Both the position numbers and the translations under genes were made by a program. Positions 1 through 6,659 of a stretch of 9,096 nucleotides of DNA are shown in pieces. The DNA comes from JASLCR01 sp046462475 (lineage in GTDB: Bacteria > Patescibacteriota > Saccharimonadia > Saccharimonadales > Saccharimonadaceae): contig JBKGVB010000006.1 in the NCBI GenBank assembly GCA_046462475.1, forward strand, positions 1-9,096, given 5' to 3'. Below the pieces are notes generated by a model that saw only the letters and a list, made by a program, of their open reading frames with translations, made no database searches and was not told where the DNA came from. Each line of letters starts with the position of its first letter. Within the stretch, counting starts at the first letter, position 1.

Positions 1-66
1 TAGGAGACTCTAACTCCTGGCCTCTTCCATGGCAAGGAAGCGCTCTAACAACTGAGCTAAACCCGC
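1..66 (-). tRNA. tRNA-Gly(GCC), 3' end cut off by window edge
   Basis: Read on the minus strand, this folds as a tRNA: acceptor 5' strand GCGGGTT, D arm GCTC/GAGC, anticodon stem CTTCC/GGAAG around loop TTGCCAT (anticodon GCC, glycine), variable loop AGGCC, T stem AGGAG/CTCCT. The window edge falls at position 66 of the tRNA, so the 3' acceptor strand and any CCA are not visible. The D loop is AGTTGTTA and the T loop TTAGAGT. Compared with the norm, G19 is T and C56 is A, a paired change that keeps a Watson-Crick 19-56 tertiary contact. G18, T55, T54, A58, G15 and C48 are all normal. The gene has its own promoter just upstream on the same strand. Confidence 0.93.
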
Positions 67-87
67 AAGTCGTCCGCTCTTCGAGAA

Positions 88-116
88 ATTATAGAGTACG
101 GCGACGATAATTTCAA
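88..116 (-). promoter_or_regulatory. Promoter of tRNA-Gly
   Basis: On the minus strand, TTGAAA (116-111) and a perfect TATAAT (93-88) are separated by exactly 17 bases. Transcription would start near 81, leaving a 5' leader of about 15 nt before the tRNA for RNase P to remove. It is divergent from the Mur ligase promoter. Confidence 0.8.
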
Positions 117-129
117 GTAGTAGCTAAGC

Positions 130-159
130 TTGAGTAGAGTGGTGGCGATGCAGTATGAT
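130..159 (+). promoter_or_regulatory. Putative promoter of the Mur ligase gene
   Basis: TTGAGT (130-135) and TATGAT (154-159) are 18 bases apart. The -10 box ends 7 nt before the ATG at 167, so the transcript would begin at or next to the start codon (leaderless). A weaker alternative is GATAAT at 106-111, which has a poor -35; that choice would allow the upstream ATG at 155 to be used. Confidence 0.5.
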
Positions 160-166
160 AGAGTAT

Positions 167-1456
167 ATGTTTAAAAATTTCATACAGAAGAAACTCGAGA
201 GCTACGTGCGTGCGTATTTTGTGAAACATCCTGAGGTGAAGCTGATCGTAGTGACGGGCAGCGTAGGAAAGACGAGCACAAAGACAAACATTGCTCGAAT
301 GCTTTCGCAGAAGCTTCGTGTTCGCATGGAAGCGGGCAATCATAATACTGAAATGTCAGCGCCTTTAGGTATTCTGGGAATTGATTATCCTGACAATATT
401 CGAAGTATTTTCTCATGGCTCACTGTGTTCCGGGCTGCGAAAAAACGTATCAATAGTCCGGCCGATGTCGACGTGATTGTACAAGAACTTGGGTCTGAAC
501 GACCTGGTGAAATCGAACATTTTGGCACATACCTTCATCCATATTTGGGAGTAGTGACGGCTATTACGCCGGAACATATGGAATTTTTTGGCTCGATAGA
601 AAAAGTTGCCGAAGAAGAACTGGCAATGATCAATTTTTCAGAAAACGGACTCATTAATCGCGATGATGCTGATGGTCGCTTCGCGAGTTTTATGACGAAT
701 TCTAATATTGATACCTATGGCACGACAAATGCCGCTGAGTATCGGTTTGAGATCGATGATTTTTCACTCGAGCACGGTTATTCGGGACGTGTGATTGCTC
801 CAGATTTTAATGATGAAGTGAGAGCGTCTGTCCATGTAGTTGGTGAACATAGCTTGCGGCCTGTCATGGCAAGTGTTGCAGTGGCGCTAAAGTTTGGATT
901 CAGTAGCCAGGATATAGCGAAAGGTCTCGAGAGTATTCGACCAGTTGCAGGACGCATGAATCCTTTGCGCGGTCTCAACGAGTCGATATTGCTGGACGAT
1001 ACATACAATTCAAGTCCGGCTGCTGCCGAAGCAGCGCTGCGTGCTCTGTATAGTTTTGATGCGCCCCAAAGAATCGCAGTCCTTGGAAGTATGAATGAGC
1101 TAGGCGCTGATTCACAGATGGAGCACGAGAAGCTGGGGAATTTATGTGATCCAAGTCTGCTGGCATGGGTCGTAACGGTTGGCGATGAAGCAAATCGTTT
1201 TCTAGCACCACAAGCTCGAGCGAGAGGCTGTCAGGTAAGGACATTCACGAGCGCACTGGAAGCTGGTGCATTTGTCCATTCGGTCATCGAAAGGGGAGCA
1301 GTCACGCTTCTAAAGGGGTCGCAAGGCAAAATCTATCTTGAAGAAGCGACGAAGATGCTACTCCATGCGACTGATGATGATCGTCAGCTTGTCCGCCAAT
1401 CACAGCAGTGGATGCAGACAAAGGATAATTTTTTCAGTAAAATTTCAAACCACTAG
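167..1456 (+). CDS. Short MurF-type Mur ligase
   Basis: ATP-dependent amide ligase of the Mur family. MurF adds D-Ala-D-Ala to UDP-MurNAc-tripeptide in the cytoplasm. From the ATG at 167 the protein has 429 residues: a short basic helix, the P-loop GSVGKTST (31-38), the central ATPase domain with QELGSERPGEI and ITPEHMEFFGS, then MurF-like LDDTYNSSP (about 276-284), LGSMNELG (306-313) and LKGSQG near the C-terminus. These last motifs favour MurF over MurC, D or E. The N-terminal UDP-binding domain of standard MurF (roughly 80-100 residues before the P-loop) is missing. The lysine that is carbamylated in Mur ligases aligns with Glu151. The start is chosen because a promoter lies directly upstream and the protein opens with MFKNFIQKK; ATG 155, with GGTGG 9 nt upstream, would add four residues. 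The true acceptor could differ from that of classical MurF. Confidence 0.85.
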   Translation: MFKNFIQKKLESYVRAYFVKHPEVKLIVVTGSVGKTSTKTNIARMLSQKLRVRMEAGNHNTEMSAPLGILGIDYPDNIRSIFSWLTVFRAAKKRINSPADVDVIVQELGSERPGEIEHFGTYLHPYLGVVTAITPEHMEFFGSIEKVAEEELAMINFSENGLINRDDADGRFASFMTNSNIDTYGTTNAAEYRFEIDDFSLEHGYSGRVIAPDFNDEVRASVHVVGEHSLRPVMASVAVALKFGFSSQDIAKGLESIRPVAGRMNPLRGLNESILLDDTYNSSPAAAEAALRALYSFDAPQRIAVLGSMNELGADSQMEHEKLGNLCDPSLLAWVVTVGDEANRFLAPQARARGCQVRTFTSALEAGAFVHSVIERGAVTLLKGSQGKIYLEEATKMLLHATDDDRQLVRQSQQWMQTKDNFFSKISNH

Positions 1457-1472
1457 CTAAAAATGCTACACT
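1444..1472 (+). promoter_or_regulatory. Promoter of the membrane-protein gene
   Basis: TTCAAA (1444-1449), a 17-base spacer, then an extended -10 TGCTACACT (1464-1472). It overlaps the last codons and stop of the Mur ligase. A ribosome binding site GAGGT (1496-1500) sits 9 nt before the ATG at 1510, so this transcript has a leader of about 30 nt. Confidence 0.65.
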
Positions 1473-1509
1473 GAGAGCATAAGCAATATTTTAGTGAGGT
1501 AAATAGTTT

Positions 1510-2895
1510 ATGACTCCCGAAGAGCAGAACGCGTCGTCATCAAATGATGTTGACACTACACCAAATGATATAAATTCTCAGACGACAGAGACGAGCGAAC
1601 CGTCTTTTAGTCCATCTACACCTTCGGATGCTGAATCAGCCTCAACCCCTTCGTTCGCTTCGACCGCAGGATCAGAGATTGAGCCGGCAACGGGAGCAGC
1701 GTCGGCACAGGCTACTCAAGAAGATGGTGGCCAGTCCGCATTTCAGCAAGAGCAACAGCCTGTGAGTGCTGCGCCTTCTTCGCTCGAGCCAGCTCCAGCA
1801 CTCGGCTCACAAAAGAAGGGCAAAAAAGGCCTCGTCGTTGGCATTATCGTGGCAGTTCTCGTCGTACTGCTGGCAGCGGGTAGCGCACTGGCGTACAATC
1901 TGTGGTATCAAAACCCAGACAAGGTACTTGGGGACGCAGTCGCGAATCTTATGACCATCAAGAAGGCAAAGTTCAATGGCATGGCAACCGTTAAGAGTAG
2001 TGATGTTGATGTTGCAGTGAAGTTTGACGGTCAAGGCGCGGAAAAATCAGGTGGGGGTAGTGCCGAGCTGAGCGTCACAGGTAAGAGCGAAAGTCTAAAG
2101 TCACTCGGGACGATAAAGCTGACTGCGGACTATGTTTCATCATCAAAGGACGGCGTATATTACTTTAAGCTGACCAATATCAAGGACGCGGCTAATAAGT
2201 TTATTGATATAACTTTCGAGAGTGAAAAGGCTCAGTATAAGCAATACGGTCTCTCGATGACCGACAGCCAGCTTGCCCAGCAGAAAAAGCAGCTTCAGCA
2301 AATGATCTCTCCGCTCGTGAGCAAGATAGACAATCGTTGGATCAAGTTTAGTGCTGACGATTTTAATTCGTCTAACTCAAGCAACCAGACTTGCATGAGC
2401 GACGCCATAAAACAGCTGCAAAACAATGCAAGCGAACGCAACGAATTCGTAAAAGTATATCGTGAACATAGCTTCATCAATATTGACGAAAAGCTCGGTT
2501 CAAAAGACGGAAACCTAGGCTATAAAGTCTCATTTAACGAAGACGAATCAAACCGTTTTACCGATGCCCTAAAAACCACGACATTTGGTAAGGCGATTAT
2601 GAAATGTGACAGTACGATTCTTGATCATAGCGAGTCTACATCTTCAGACAACAAGTCAAAAACCTCACTTCAGCTATGGGTCTCCCGCTGGTCGCATCAG
2701 TTGAGTGAAGTTAAGGGCACTGCAACCTCAGATGGTGGCGACACAAAAACGGATATCGATATGAAACTCAATATCGGTAGCGGTGATAATGTTCAGGTAC
2801 CAAGCGACGCAGTCTCGATTAAGGATCTTACTGCAGAGATTGAAAAGCTGATGGGCGGTGGTGCGGCTGCTTCGTCGACAAGCTTCTCTATCTAG
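1510..2895 (+). CDS. Single-pass membrane protein with disordered N-terminus, function unknown
   Basis: I do not recognise a named family. The 461-residue protein starts with about 100 residues rich in Ser, Thr, Pro, Glu and Ala, probably disordered. A basic patch (QKKGKKG, 101-107) precedes one hydrophobic segment at about 108-129. The rest (about 130-461) is polar, with alternating patterns that suggest beta-strands (for example 158-220), an Ala/Gln/Lys-rich helical stretch near 253-272, and two cysteines (295 and 366) that could form a disulfide outside the cell. Basic residues on the N-terminal side of the helix suggest an N-in, C-out type II topology. The C-terminal part loosely resembles lipoprotein-carrier folds (LolA/LppX type), but this is only an impression. 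The gene has its own promoter and a good ribosome binding site, and no cleavable signal peptide is evident. Codon use matches its neighbours. Confidence 0.85.
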   Translation: MTPEEQNASSSNDVDTTPNDINSQTTETSEPSFSPSTPSDAESASTPSFASTAGSEIEPATGAASAQATQEDGGQSAFQQEQQPVSAAPSSLEPAPALGSQKKGKKGLVVGIIVAVLVVLLAAGSALAYNLWYQNPDKVLGDAVANLMTIKKAKFNGMATVKSSDVDVAVKFDGQGAEKSGGGSAELSVTGKSESLKSLGTIKLTADYVSSSKDGVYYFKLTNIKDAANKFIDITFESEKAQYKQYGLSMTDSQLAQQKKQLQQMISPLVSKIDNRWIKFSADDFNSSNSSNQTCMSDAIKQLQNNASERNEFVKVYREHSFINIDEKLGSKDGNLGYKVSFNEDESNRFTDALKTTTFGKAIMKCDSTILDHSESTSSDNKSKTSLQLWVSRWSHQLSEVKGTATSDGGDTKTDIDMKLNIGSGDNVQVPSDAVSIKDLTAEIEKLMGGGAAASSTSFSI

Positions 2896-2916
2896 CAACG
2901 TATACAAATATACATC

Positions 2917-2949
2917 TAACAGTTGGCCTCTTTATGGGGTCAACTGTTA
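2917..2949 (+). terminator. Hairpin between the membrane-protein gene and leuS
   Basis: A perfect 9-bp inverted repeat, TAACAGTTG (2917-2925) and CAACTGTTA (2941-2949), extends inward by four more pairs including two G-T pairs, leaving a 7-nt loop. It lies 21 nt past the stop of the upstream gene and could end that transcript, but no T-run follows. Its right arm overlaps the leuS -10 box, so it may instead be an operator. Confidence 0.45.
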
Positions 2950-2953
2950 TACT
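2923..2953 (+). promoter_or_regulatory. leuS promoter, apparently leaderless
   Basis: Extended -10 TGTTATACT (2945-2953) with a poor -35 candidate TTGGCC (2923-2928), 19 bases upstream. The -10 ends 8 nt before the ATG at 2962, so RNA should begin at or very near the start codon. No Shine-Dalgarno sequence lies before the ATG, which agrees with leaderless translation. Confidence 0.65.
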
Positions 2954-2961
2954 GGTAGTTA

Positions 2962-5442
2962 ATGAAACGATACAATCCATCCGAAATTGAGCCAAAGTGG
3001 CAAGATGCGTGGCGCCAGGATCAACGCTATAAAGCTCCAGATAGTTCTGATAAGCCAAAATATTATATTACGGGAATGTTTCCATATCCATCTGGTGCGG
3101 GTATGCACACTGGACATTTTTTTGAGCACTCCATCGTCGATGCCGTAGCTCGTTTTCGTCGCAGCCTGGGTCATAACGTTGTTTATCCAATGGGCTGGGA
3201 TTCGTTTGGTCTTCCGGCGGAAAACTACGCGATCAAGACGGGTGTGTCTCCGCAAAAAGCTACCGGCGAGAATATCGCCAATTTTAAGAACCAGCTGACG
3301 AGAGTTGGAGCAAGTATCGACTGGTCGCGTGAACTCAATACGACCGATCCAGAATACTACAAGTGGACACAATGGATCTTCACGAAATTATTCGAGCGCG
3401 GCCTAGCCTACCAAAAAGAATCTCTCCAATGGTGGTGTCCAGTCGACAAGACAGTGCTTGCCAATGAGCAAGTCGAAGGTGGTCACTGTTGGCGCTGTGG
3501 CGCTGAAGTCGTCAAGAAGTCGATGAACCAATGGTTTTTCAAGATTACAGAATATGCGGATGCCTTGCTTGAAGAAATCCCTGCGCTTGATTGGCCAGAA
3601 AAGATCAAGACAGCCCAAACAAATTGGATTGGTAAGTCTGAGGGTGCAGAGATTAATTTTATATTAGAGTTTCCAGCTGAAGCTGCAAATGCATGGCGCG
3701 ATGAAAATGGTGAGCCAGCACATGTTACTGTTTTCTCGACTCGTCCAGATACAATTTTTGGTGCGACATTTATTGTCCTTGCGCCTGAACATCCATGGGT
3801 GAAAGCCGCACTTGAACAGGGCGATGTATTAGAGAATCAGTCTGAAGTGAATGATTATGTAATGGCTGCTGTTAAAAAATCTGAAATCGAACGTTCAAGC
3901 GAAGGCAAAGAAAAGACTGGTGTCGAACTTCGCGGCGTAAAAGCGATTAATCCAGCTAGTGGCGAGAAAATGCCAGTATGGGTGGCCGACTACGTACTTG
4001 GTGGCTATGGTACTGGTGCAGTTATGGGTGTGCCTGCTCACGACGAACGGGATTACGATTTTGCTACAAAGTTTAGATTGCCGATCGTCGAAGTAATTGA
4101 AAAGCCAGCAGATTATGAAGAAAAATCATACCACGGCGAGGGTGCGCTCATGAACTCTGGGAACTTCGATGGCATGCAGACCAGTGATGCGCGCGAGGAG
4201 ATTGTTGCGTGGCTTGAGCAACAATCACGGGGTAAGAGCAAGACGACATACAAAATGCGTGATTGGCTGATTAGTCGTCAGCGTTACTGGGGTGCACCAA
4301 TACCAATCATCCACTGTGACGAGCATGGTGCGGTGGCTGTCCCTGAAAAGGATTTGCCAGTCGTGTTGCCGGAAATCGAAGACTATGCACCGAAAGGCGA
4401 TGGCAAGTCGCCATTAGCGCGTCAGGAATCTTGGGTACATACAACGTGTCCTACGTGTGGCAAGCCAGCAAAACGTGAGACGGATGTCATGGATGGATAC
4501 GCTTGCTCGAGCTGGTATTTGCTTCGTTACACAGATCCGCACAACGAGTCACGGGCGTGGGATCCAAAACTAGCTGATTATTGGAGTCCTGTTGATATGT
4601 ATGTTGGTGGCGACCATGCTGTCGCTCACTTGCTCTACGTACGCTTCTGGAGTCATGTATTTTACGATATGAATCTAGTACCGACCAAAGAGCCAGTGAA
4701 GAAATTGGTCTATCACGGTCTTATCCAGGCCGAAGACGGTACAAAAATGAGCAAGAGTAAAGGTAATGTTGTTGATCCGCTTGATGTTATTGATCAAGGA
4801 TATGGAGCTGATGCTCTTCGTACCTTTGAGCTATTCCTTGGTCCAATTAATGAAAATTCAAACTGGTCCAGCAAGGGGATTGCTGGTGTCTACCGCTTTC
4901 TGAATCGCTTCTGGACATTGGTGCAAGAATTTGAAGAGAGCGACAAACAAGGAAAGAGTGACACAAAGAAACTCGAGAGTATTGTTCATCAGACCATTAA
5001 GAAAGTGACTGATGACGCGCATCGTCTCAGTTTCAACACGGCTATCGCGGCATTGATGGAATGTGTCAATGAGCTATACAAACTCAAGGTGGATGGCTTC
5101 ACGGATGACTGGCAGCCAAATTTAGAGGCACTTATTCAGCTGATTCAGCCTTTCGCCCCACACATGGCTGCAGAATTATGGCAGCAGTTAGGTCACGAAG
5201 ATCAGCTTGACTTTGTGATGTGGCCAAGCTGGAGTAACGATAAGATTGTTTCCGACTCAATCATGGTGGTCGTCCAAGTCAACGGTAAGTTACGAGCAAA
5301 ACTCACCGTTTCGCCCGACATATCAGAGGAAGAGATTAAAGCGCAGGCTCTTGCAGACGAAAATGTTCAAAGATTCCTAGCGGGCAATCAGCCGAAAAAG
5401 GTCATCTATATTGCCGGTCGCTTAGTGAACATTGTTGTCTAG
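2962..5442 (+). CDS. leuS: Leucyl-tRNA synthetase
   Basis: Class I aminoacyl-tRNA synthetase that charges tRNA-Leu with leucine and edits mischarged products in the cytoplasm. The 826-residue length is normal for a bacterial LeuRS. Visible landmarks are PYPSGAGMHTGH (41-52, containing the HIGH-type motif HTGH) and a cysteine-containing insert around WWCPVDK...CWRCG that looks zinc-binding. The CP1 editing domain carries VPAHDERD, with Asp361 and Asp364, the latter matching the conserved editing aspartate. A second CPTCG knuckle precedes the class signature KMSKS (595-599). The anticodon-binding helical domain and a C-terminal domain (VNGKLRAKL onward) complete the protein. Nothing appears truncated. 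The ATG at 2962 is the only sensible start and follows its promoter so closely that the message is probably leaderless. Confidence 0.98.
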   Translation: MKRYNPSEIEPKWQDAWRQDQRYKAPDSSDKPKYYITGMFPYPSGAGMHTGHFFEHSIVDAVARFRRSLGHNVVYPMGWDSFGLPAENYAIKTGVSPQKATGENIANFKNQLTRVGASIDWSRELNTTDPEYYKWTQWIFTKLFERGLAYQKESLQWWCPVDKTVLANEQVEGGHCWRCGAEVVKKSMNQWFFKITEYADALLEEIPALDWPEKIKTAQTNWIGKSEGAEINFILEFPAEAANAWRDENGEPAHVTVFSTRPDTIFGATFIVLAPEHPWVKAALEQGDVLENQSEVNDYVMAAVKKSEIERSSEGKEKTGVELRGVKAINPASGEKMPVWVADYVLGGYGTGAVMGVPAHDERDYDFATKFRLPIVEVIEKPADYEEKSYHGEGALMNSGNFDGMQTSDAREEIVAWLEQQSRGKSKTTYKMRDWLISRQRYWGAPIPIIHCDEHGAVAVPEKDLPVVLPEIEDYAPKGDGKSPLARQESWVHTTCPTCGKPAKRETDVMDGYACSSWYLLRYTDPHNESRAWDPKLADYWSPVDMYVGGDHAVAHLLYVRFWSHVFYDMNLVPTKEPVKKLVYHGLIQAEDGTKMSKSKGNVVDPLDVIDQGYGADALRTFELFLGPINENSNWSSKGIAGVYRFLNRFWTLVQEFEESDKQGKSDTKKLESIVHQTIKKVTDDAHRLSFNTAIAALMECVNELYKLKVDGFTDDWQPNLEALIQLIQPFAPHMAAELWQQLGHEDQLDFVMWPSWSNDKIVSDSIMVVVQVNGKLRAKLTVSPDISEEEIKAQALADENVQRFLAGNQPKKVIYIAGRLVNIVV

Positions 5443-5448
5443 GCTCCT

Positions 5449-5468
5449 ATCTTGAGATTTCTCAGGAT
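5449..5468 (+). terminator. Hairpin after leuS, overlapping the rpmF -35
   Basis: ATCTTGAG (5449-5456) and CTCAGGAT (5461-5468) form an 8-bp stem with one G-T pair around the loop ATTT, starting 7 nt after the leuS stop. No clear T-run follows, so termination would be weak. The left arm contains the -35 box of the next promoter. Confidence 0.4.
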
Positions 5469-5480
5469 TTACGCTACAAT
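5452..5480 (+). promoter_or_regulatory. Promoter of rpmF
   Basis: TTGAGA (5452-5457), a 17-base spacer, then TACAAT (5475-5480). The -10 sits in the 11-mer GCTACAATAGC, which recurs at the khpA promoter. The leader of about 35 nt carries a strong ribosome binding site AAGGAG (5508-5513), 9 nt before the rpmF ATG. Confidence 0.8.
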
Positions 5481-5522
5481 AGCACATAAGTTTATTAGCA
5501 ACCTGAAAAGGAGAACATTACC

Positions 5523-5663
5523 ATGGCACAGCCAAAGAAACAGAGTAGTGCTCGCAAGACCGGTCTCCGTCGTTCACACTTACGACTGAAGCTAGCGCGA
5601 GCCGTCAACGCAAAATCACCAGTGAAAGTAGCAACAACAAAGCGCGAAACAGGCAAAAAATAG
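5523..5663 (+). CDS. rpmF: Large-subunit ribosomal protein bL32, short form without zinc ribbon
   Basis: A 46-residue, strongly basic protein. It begins MAQPKKQSSARKTGLRRSHL, matching the bL32 N-terminus (typically MAVPKRKTSKSRR..RRAH), which threads into the 50S subunit. Standard bL32 is about 55-60 residues and has a C-terminal ribbon with four cysteines; here there is no cysteine at all, and the protein ends in SPVKVATTKRETGKK. Cysteine-free variants are known for several ribosomal proteins, but the shortness here is notable. The gene has a good promoter and a strong AAGGAG ribosome binding site, and it lies 57 nt upstream of nusB, so the two may share a transcript. It is not preceded by the DUF177 (YceD) gene that often accompanies rpmF. 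Confidence 0.88.
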   Translation: MAQPKKQSSARKTGLRRSHLRLKLARAVNAKSPVKVATTKRETGKK

Positions 5664-5720
5664 TACGCCTGCCTCTTTACTTAAGGGTGGAATTAACAAT
5701 TAAGAAAGAACCAAACTGAC

Positions 5721-6176
5721 ATGGCATCAAACCGACATCTAGGACGAATCGTCGCATTGCAGACGCTGTATGAATATGAATTTCGTGCAGCCGAAGAGCA
5801 GACGTCAGCTGATGAGATCCTTGACCGCAATCTTGCACGCTACGAAGCGGCTATTGAAGACAAAGCATTTGTCTCAGAGATTGTTCATGGTGTTATCGAT
5901 ATGACGACAGAGCTTGACGCAAAGCTCCAGCCGATTGCGCCAGGTTGGCCTATTGATCAGATTGCCCGTATCGATCGCAACGTTCTGCGCATCGGTCTAT
6001 ATGAATTGCTGTATCGAAAAGATACAGTGCCACCAAAAGTTGCTATCAACGAGGCGGTGGAATTGGCAAAGGCGTTTGGTTCTGACAATTCAAGCAAGTT
6101 CGTTAATGGCGTGCTCGGCACGGCGCTGCGAACTCTTGTGGAAGGAGAGTCAAATGCCGAAGACTCCAAGGTTTGA
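5721..6176 (+). CDS. nusB: Transcription antitermination factor NusB
   Basis: NusB pairs with S10 (NusE), binds boxA RNA and prevents premature termination in rRNA operons. The protein is 151 residues and all-helical in character, with no missing part. Recognisable stretches are the opening MASNRHLGRIVALQTLYE, RIDRNVLRIGLYELL (84-98) and VAINEAVELAKAFG followed by SSKFVNGVLGT (about 107-134). The last 11 residues are a short acidic tail. The ATG at 5721 is preceded only by a weak purine stretch (AAGAAAG, 5702-5708), and I see no convincing promoter between rpmF and nusB, so co-transcription with rpmF is plausible. The 3' end overlaps the NUDIX gene by 23 nt and provides its ribosome binding site. 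The gene ends in TGA, which shows TGA is a stop in this organism. Confidence 0.96.
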   Translation: MASNRHLGRIVALQTLYEYEFRAAEEQTSADEILDRNLARYEAAIEDKAFVSEIVHGVIDMTTELDAKLQPIAPGWPIDQIARIDRNVLRIGLYELLYRKDTVPPKVAINEAVELAKAFGSDNSSKFVNGVLGTALRTLVEGESNAEDSKV

Positions 6177-6657
6177 TAGCTTTAAGAAGTTTGTTTCTCG
6201 CGGTAAAAAACCATCTATTCAAGAAATCGTTCGCGAACCGACCGCTGGTGGGATTATCTTTCGTCATGCCAAAAAAAGCGAAGATATTGAAATTCTATTA
6301 ATCCAGGATGCAAAAGACCGCTGGACGATTCCAAAGGGTCACATTGAAGAAGGTGAGACAGCCGTTGAGACAGCCCGTCGCGAGATCGGTGAGGAAGCAG
6401 GCCTCGACAATGTTGAAATGCTCGGCTGGCTGGGTAAGATCCATTTTCGCTATCGTCGCCAGGACAAGCTCGTCTTGATGACAACGCAGATTTATCTTGT
6501 AAAAGCACTTGGCAATACGAACGCGATTAAGAAAGAAGACTGGATGAATGGCATCAAGTGGTTCAAGTTTACTGATGCGCTTGATGAAATTGAATACGAA
6601 GATATTGCGAAGTTGATGCTCAAAGCCCGTACTCGGATTCGCGAGGAGAGACTCTAA
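6154..6657 (+). CDS. NUDIX hydrolase
   Basis: Cytoplasmic hydrolase of a nucleoside diphosphate linked to another moiety; the substrate cannot be read from the sequence. The protein is 167 residues. A basic N-terminal stretch of about 29 residues precedes TAGGIIFR, the usual first strand of the fold. A full Nudix box lies at residues 62-84 and fits G-x5-E-x7-R-E-U-x-E-E-x-G-U at every position (Gly62, Glu68, Arg76, Glu77, Glu80, Glu81, Gly83). WTIPKGH before the box resembles the Ap4A-hydrolase-like branch, so a dinucleoside polyphosphate, or an RNA 5' end, is a reasonable guess. The start at 6154 is chosen because AAGGAG (6142-6147) lies 6 nt upstream; the frame stays open further left, but that would bury it inside nusB. 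It overlaps nusB by 23 nt and ends 2 nt before rnc, which suggests translational coupling. Confidence 0.93.
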   Translation: MPKTPRFDSFKKFVSRGKKPSIQEIVREPTAGGIIFRHAKKSEDIEILLIQDAKDRWTIPKGHIEEGETAVETARREIGEEAGLDNVEMLGWLGKIHFRYRRQDKLVLMTTQIYLVKALGNTNAIKKEDWMNGIKWFKFTDALDEIEYEDIAKLMLKARTRIREERL

Positions 6658-6659
6658 AT

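Noticed and set aside
2959..3372. Antisense 137-codon frame over the start of leuS
   Set aside because: It is a shadow of leuS with no start signals of its own.
5664..5720. Separate promoter or terminator between rpmF and nusB
   Set aside because: Only poor matches (for example TTTACT at 5676 and AACAAT near 5695) and a 3-4 bp stem are present; neither is convincing.
5914..6153. N-terminal extension of the NUDIX protein
   Set aside because: The frame is open but lies wholly within nusB, gives an unfamiliar sequence, and a strong AAGGAG marks the start at 6154.
6174..6176. UGA recoded as glycine (Gracilibacteria-type code)
   Set aside because: nusB has its full normal length when TGA is read as stop, and no gene here needs TGA as sense.
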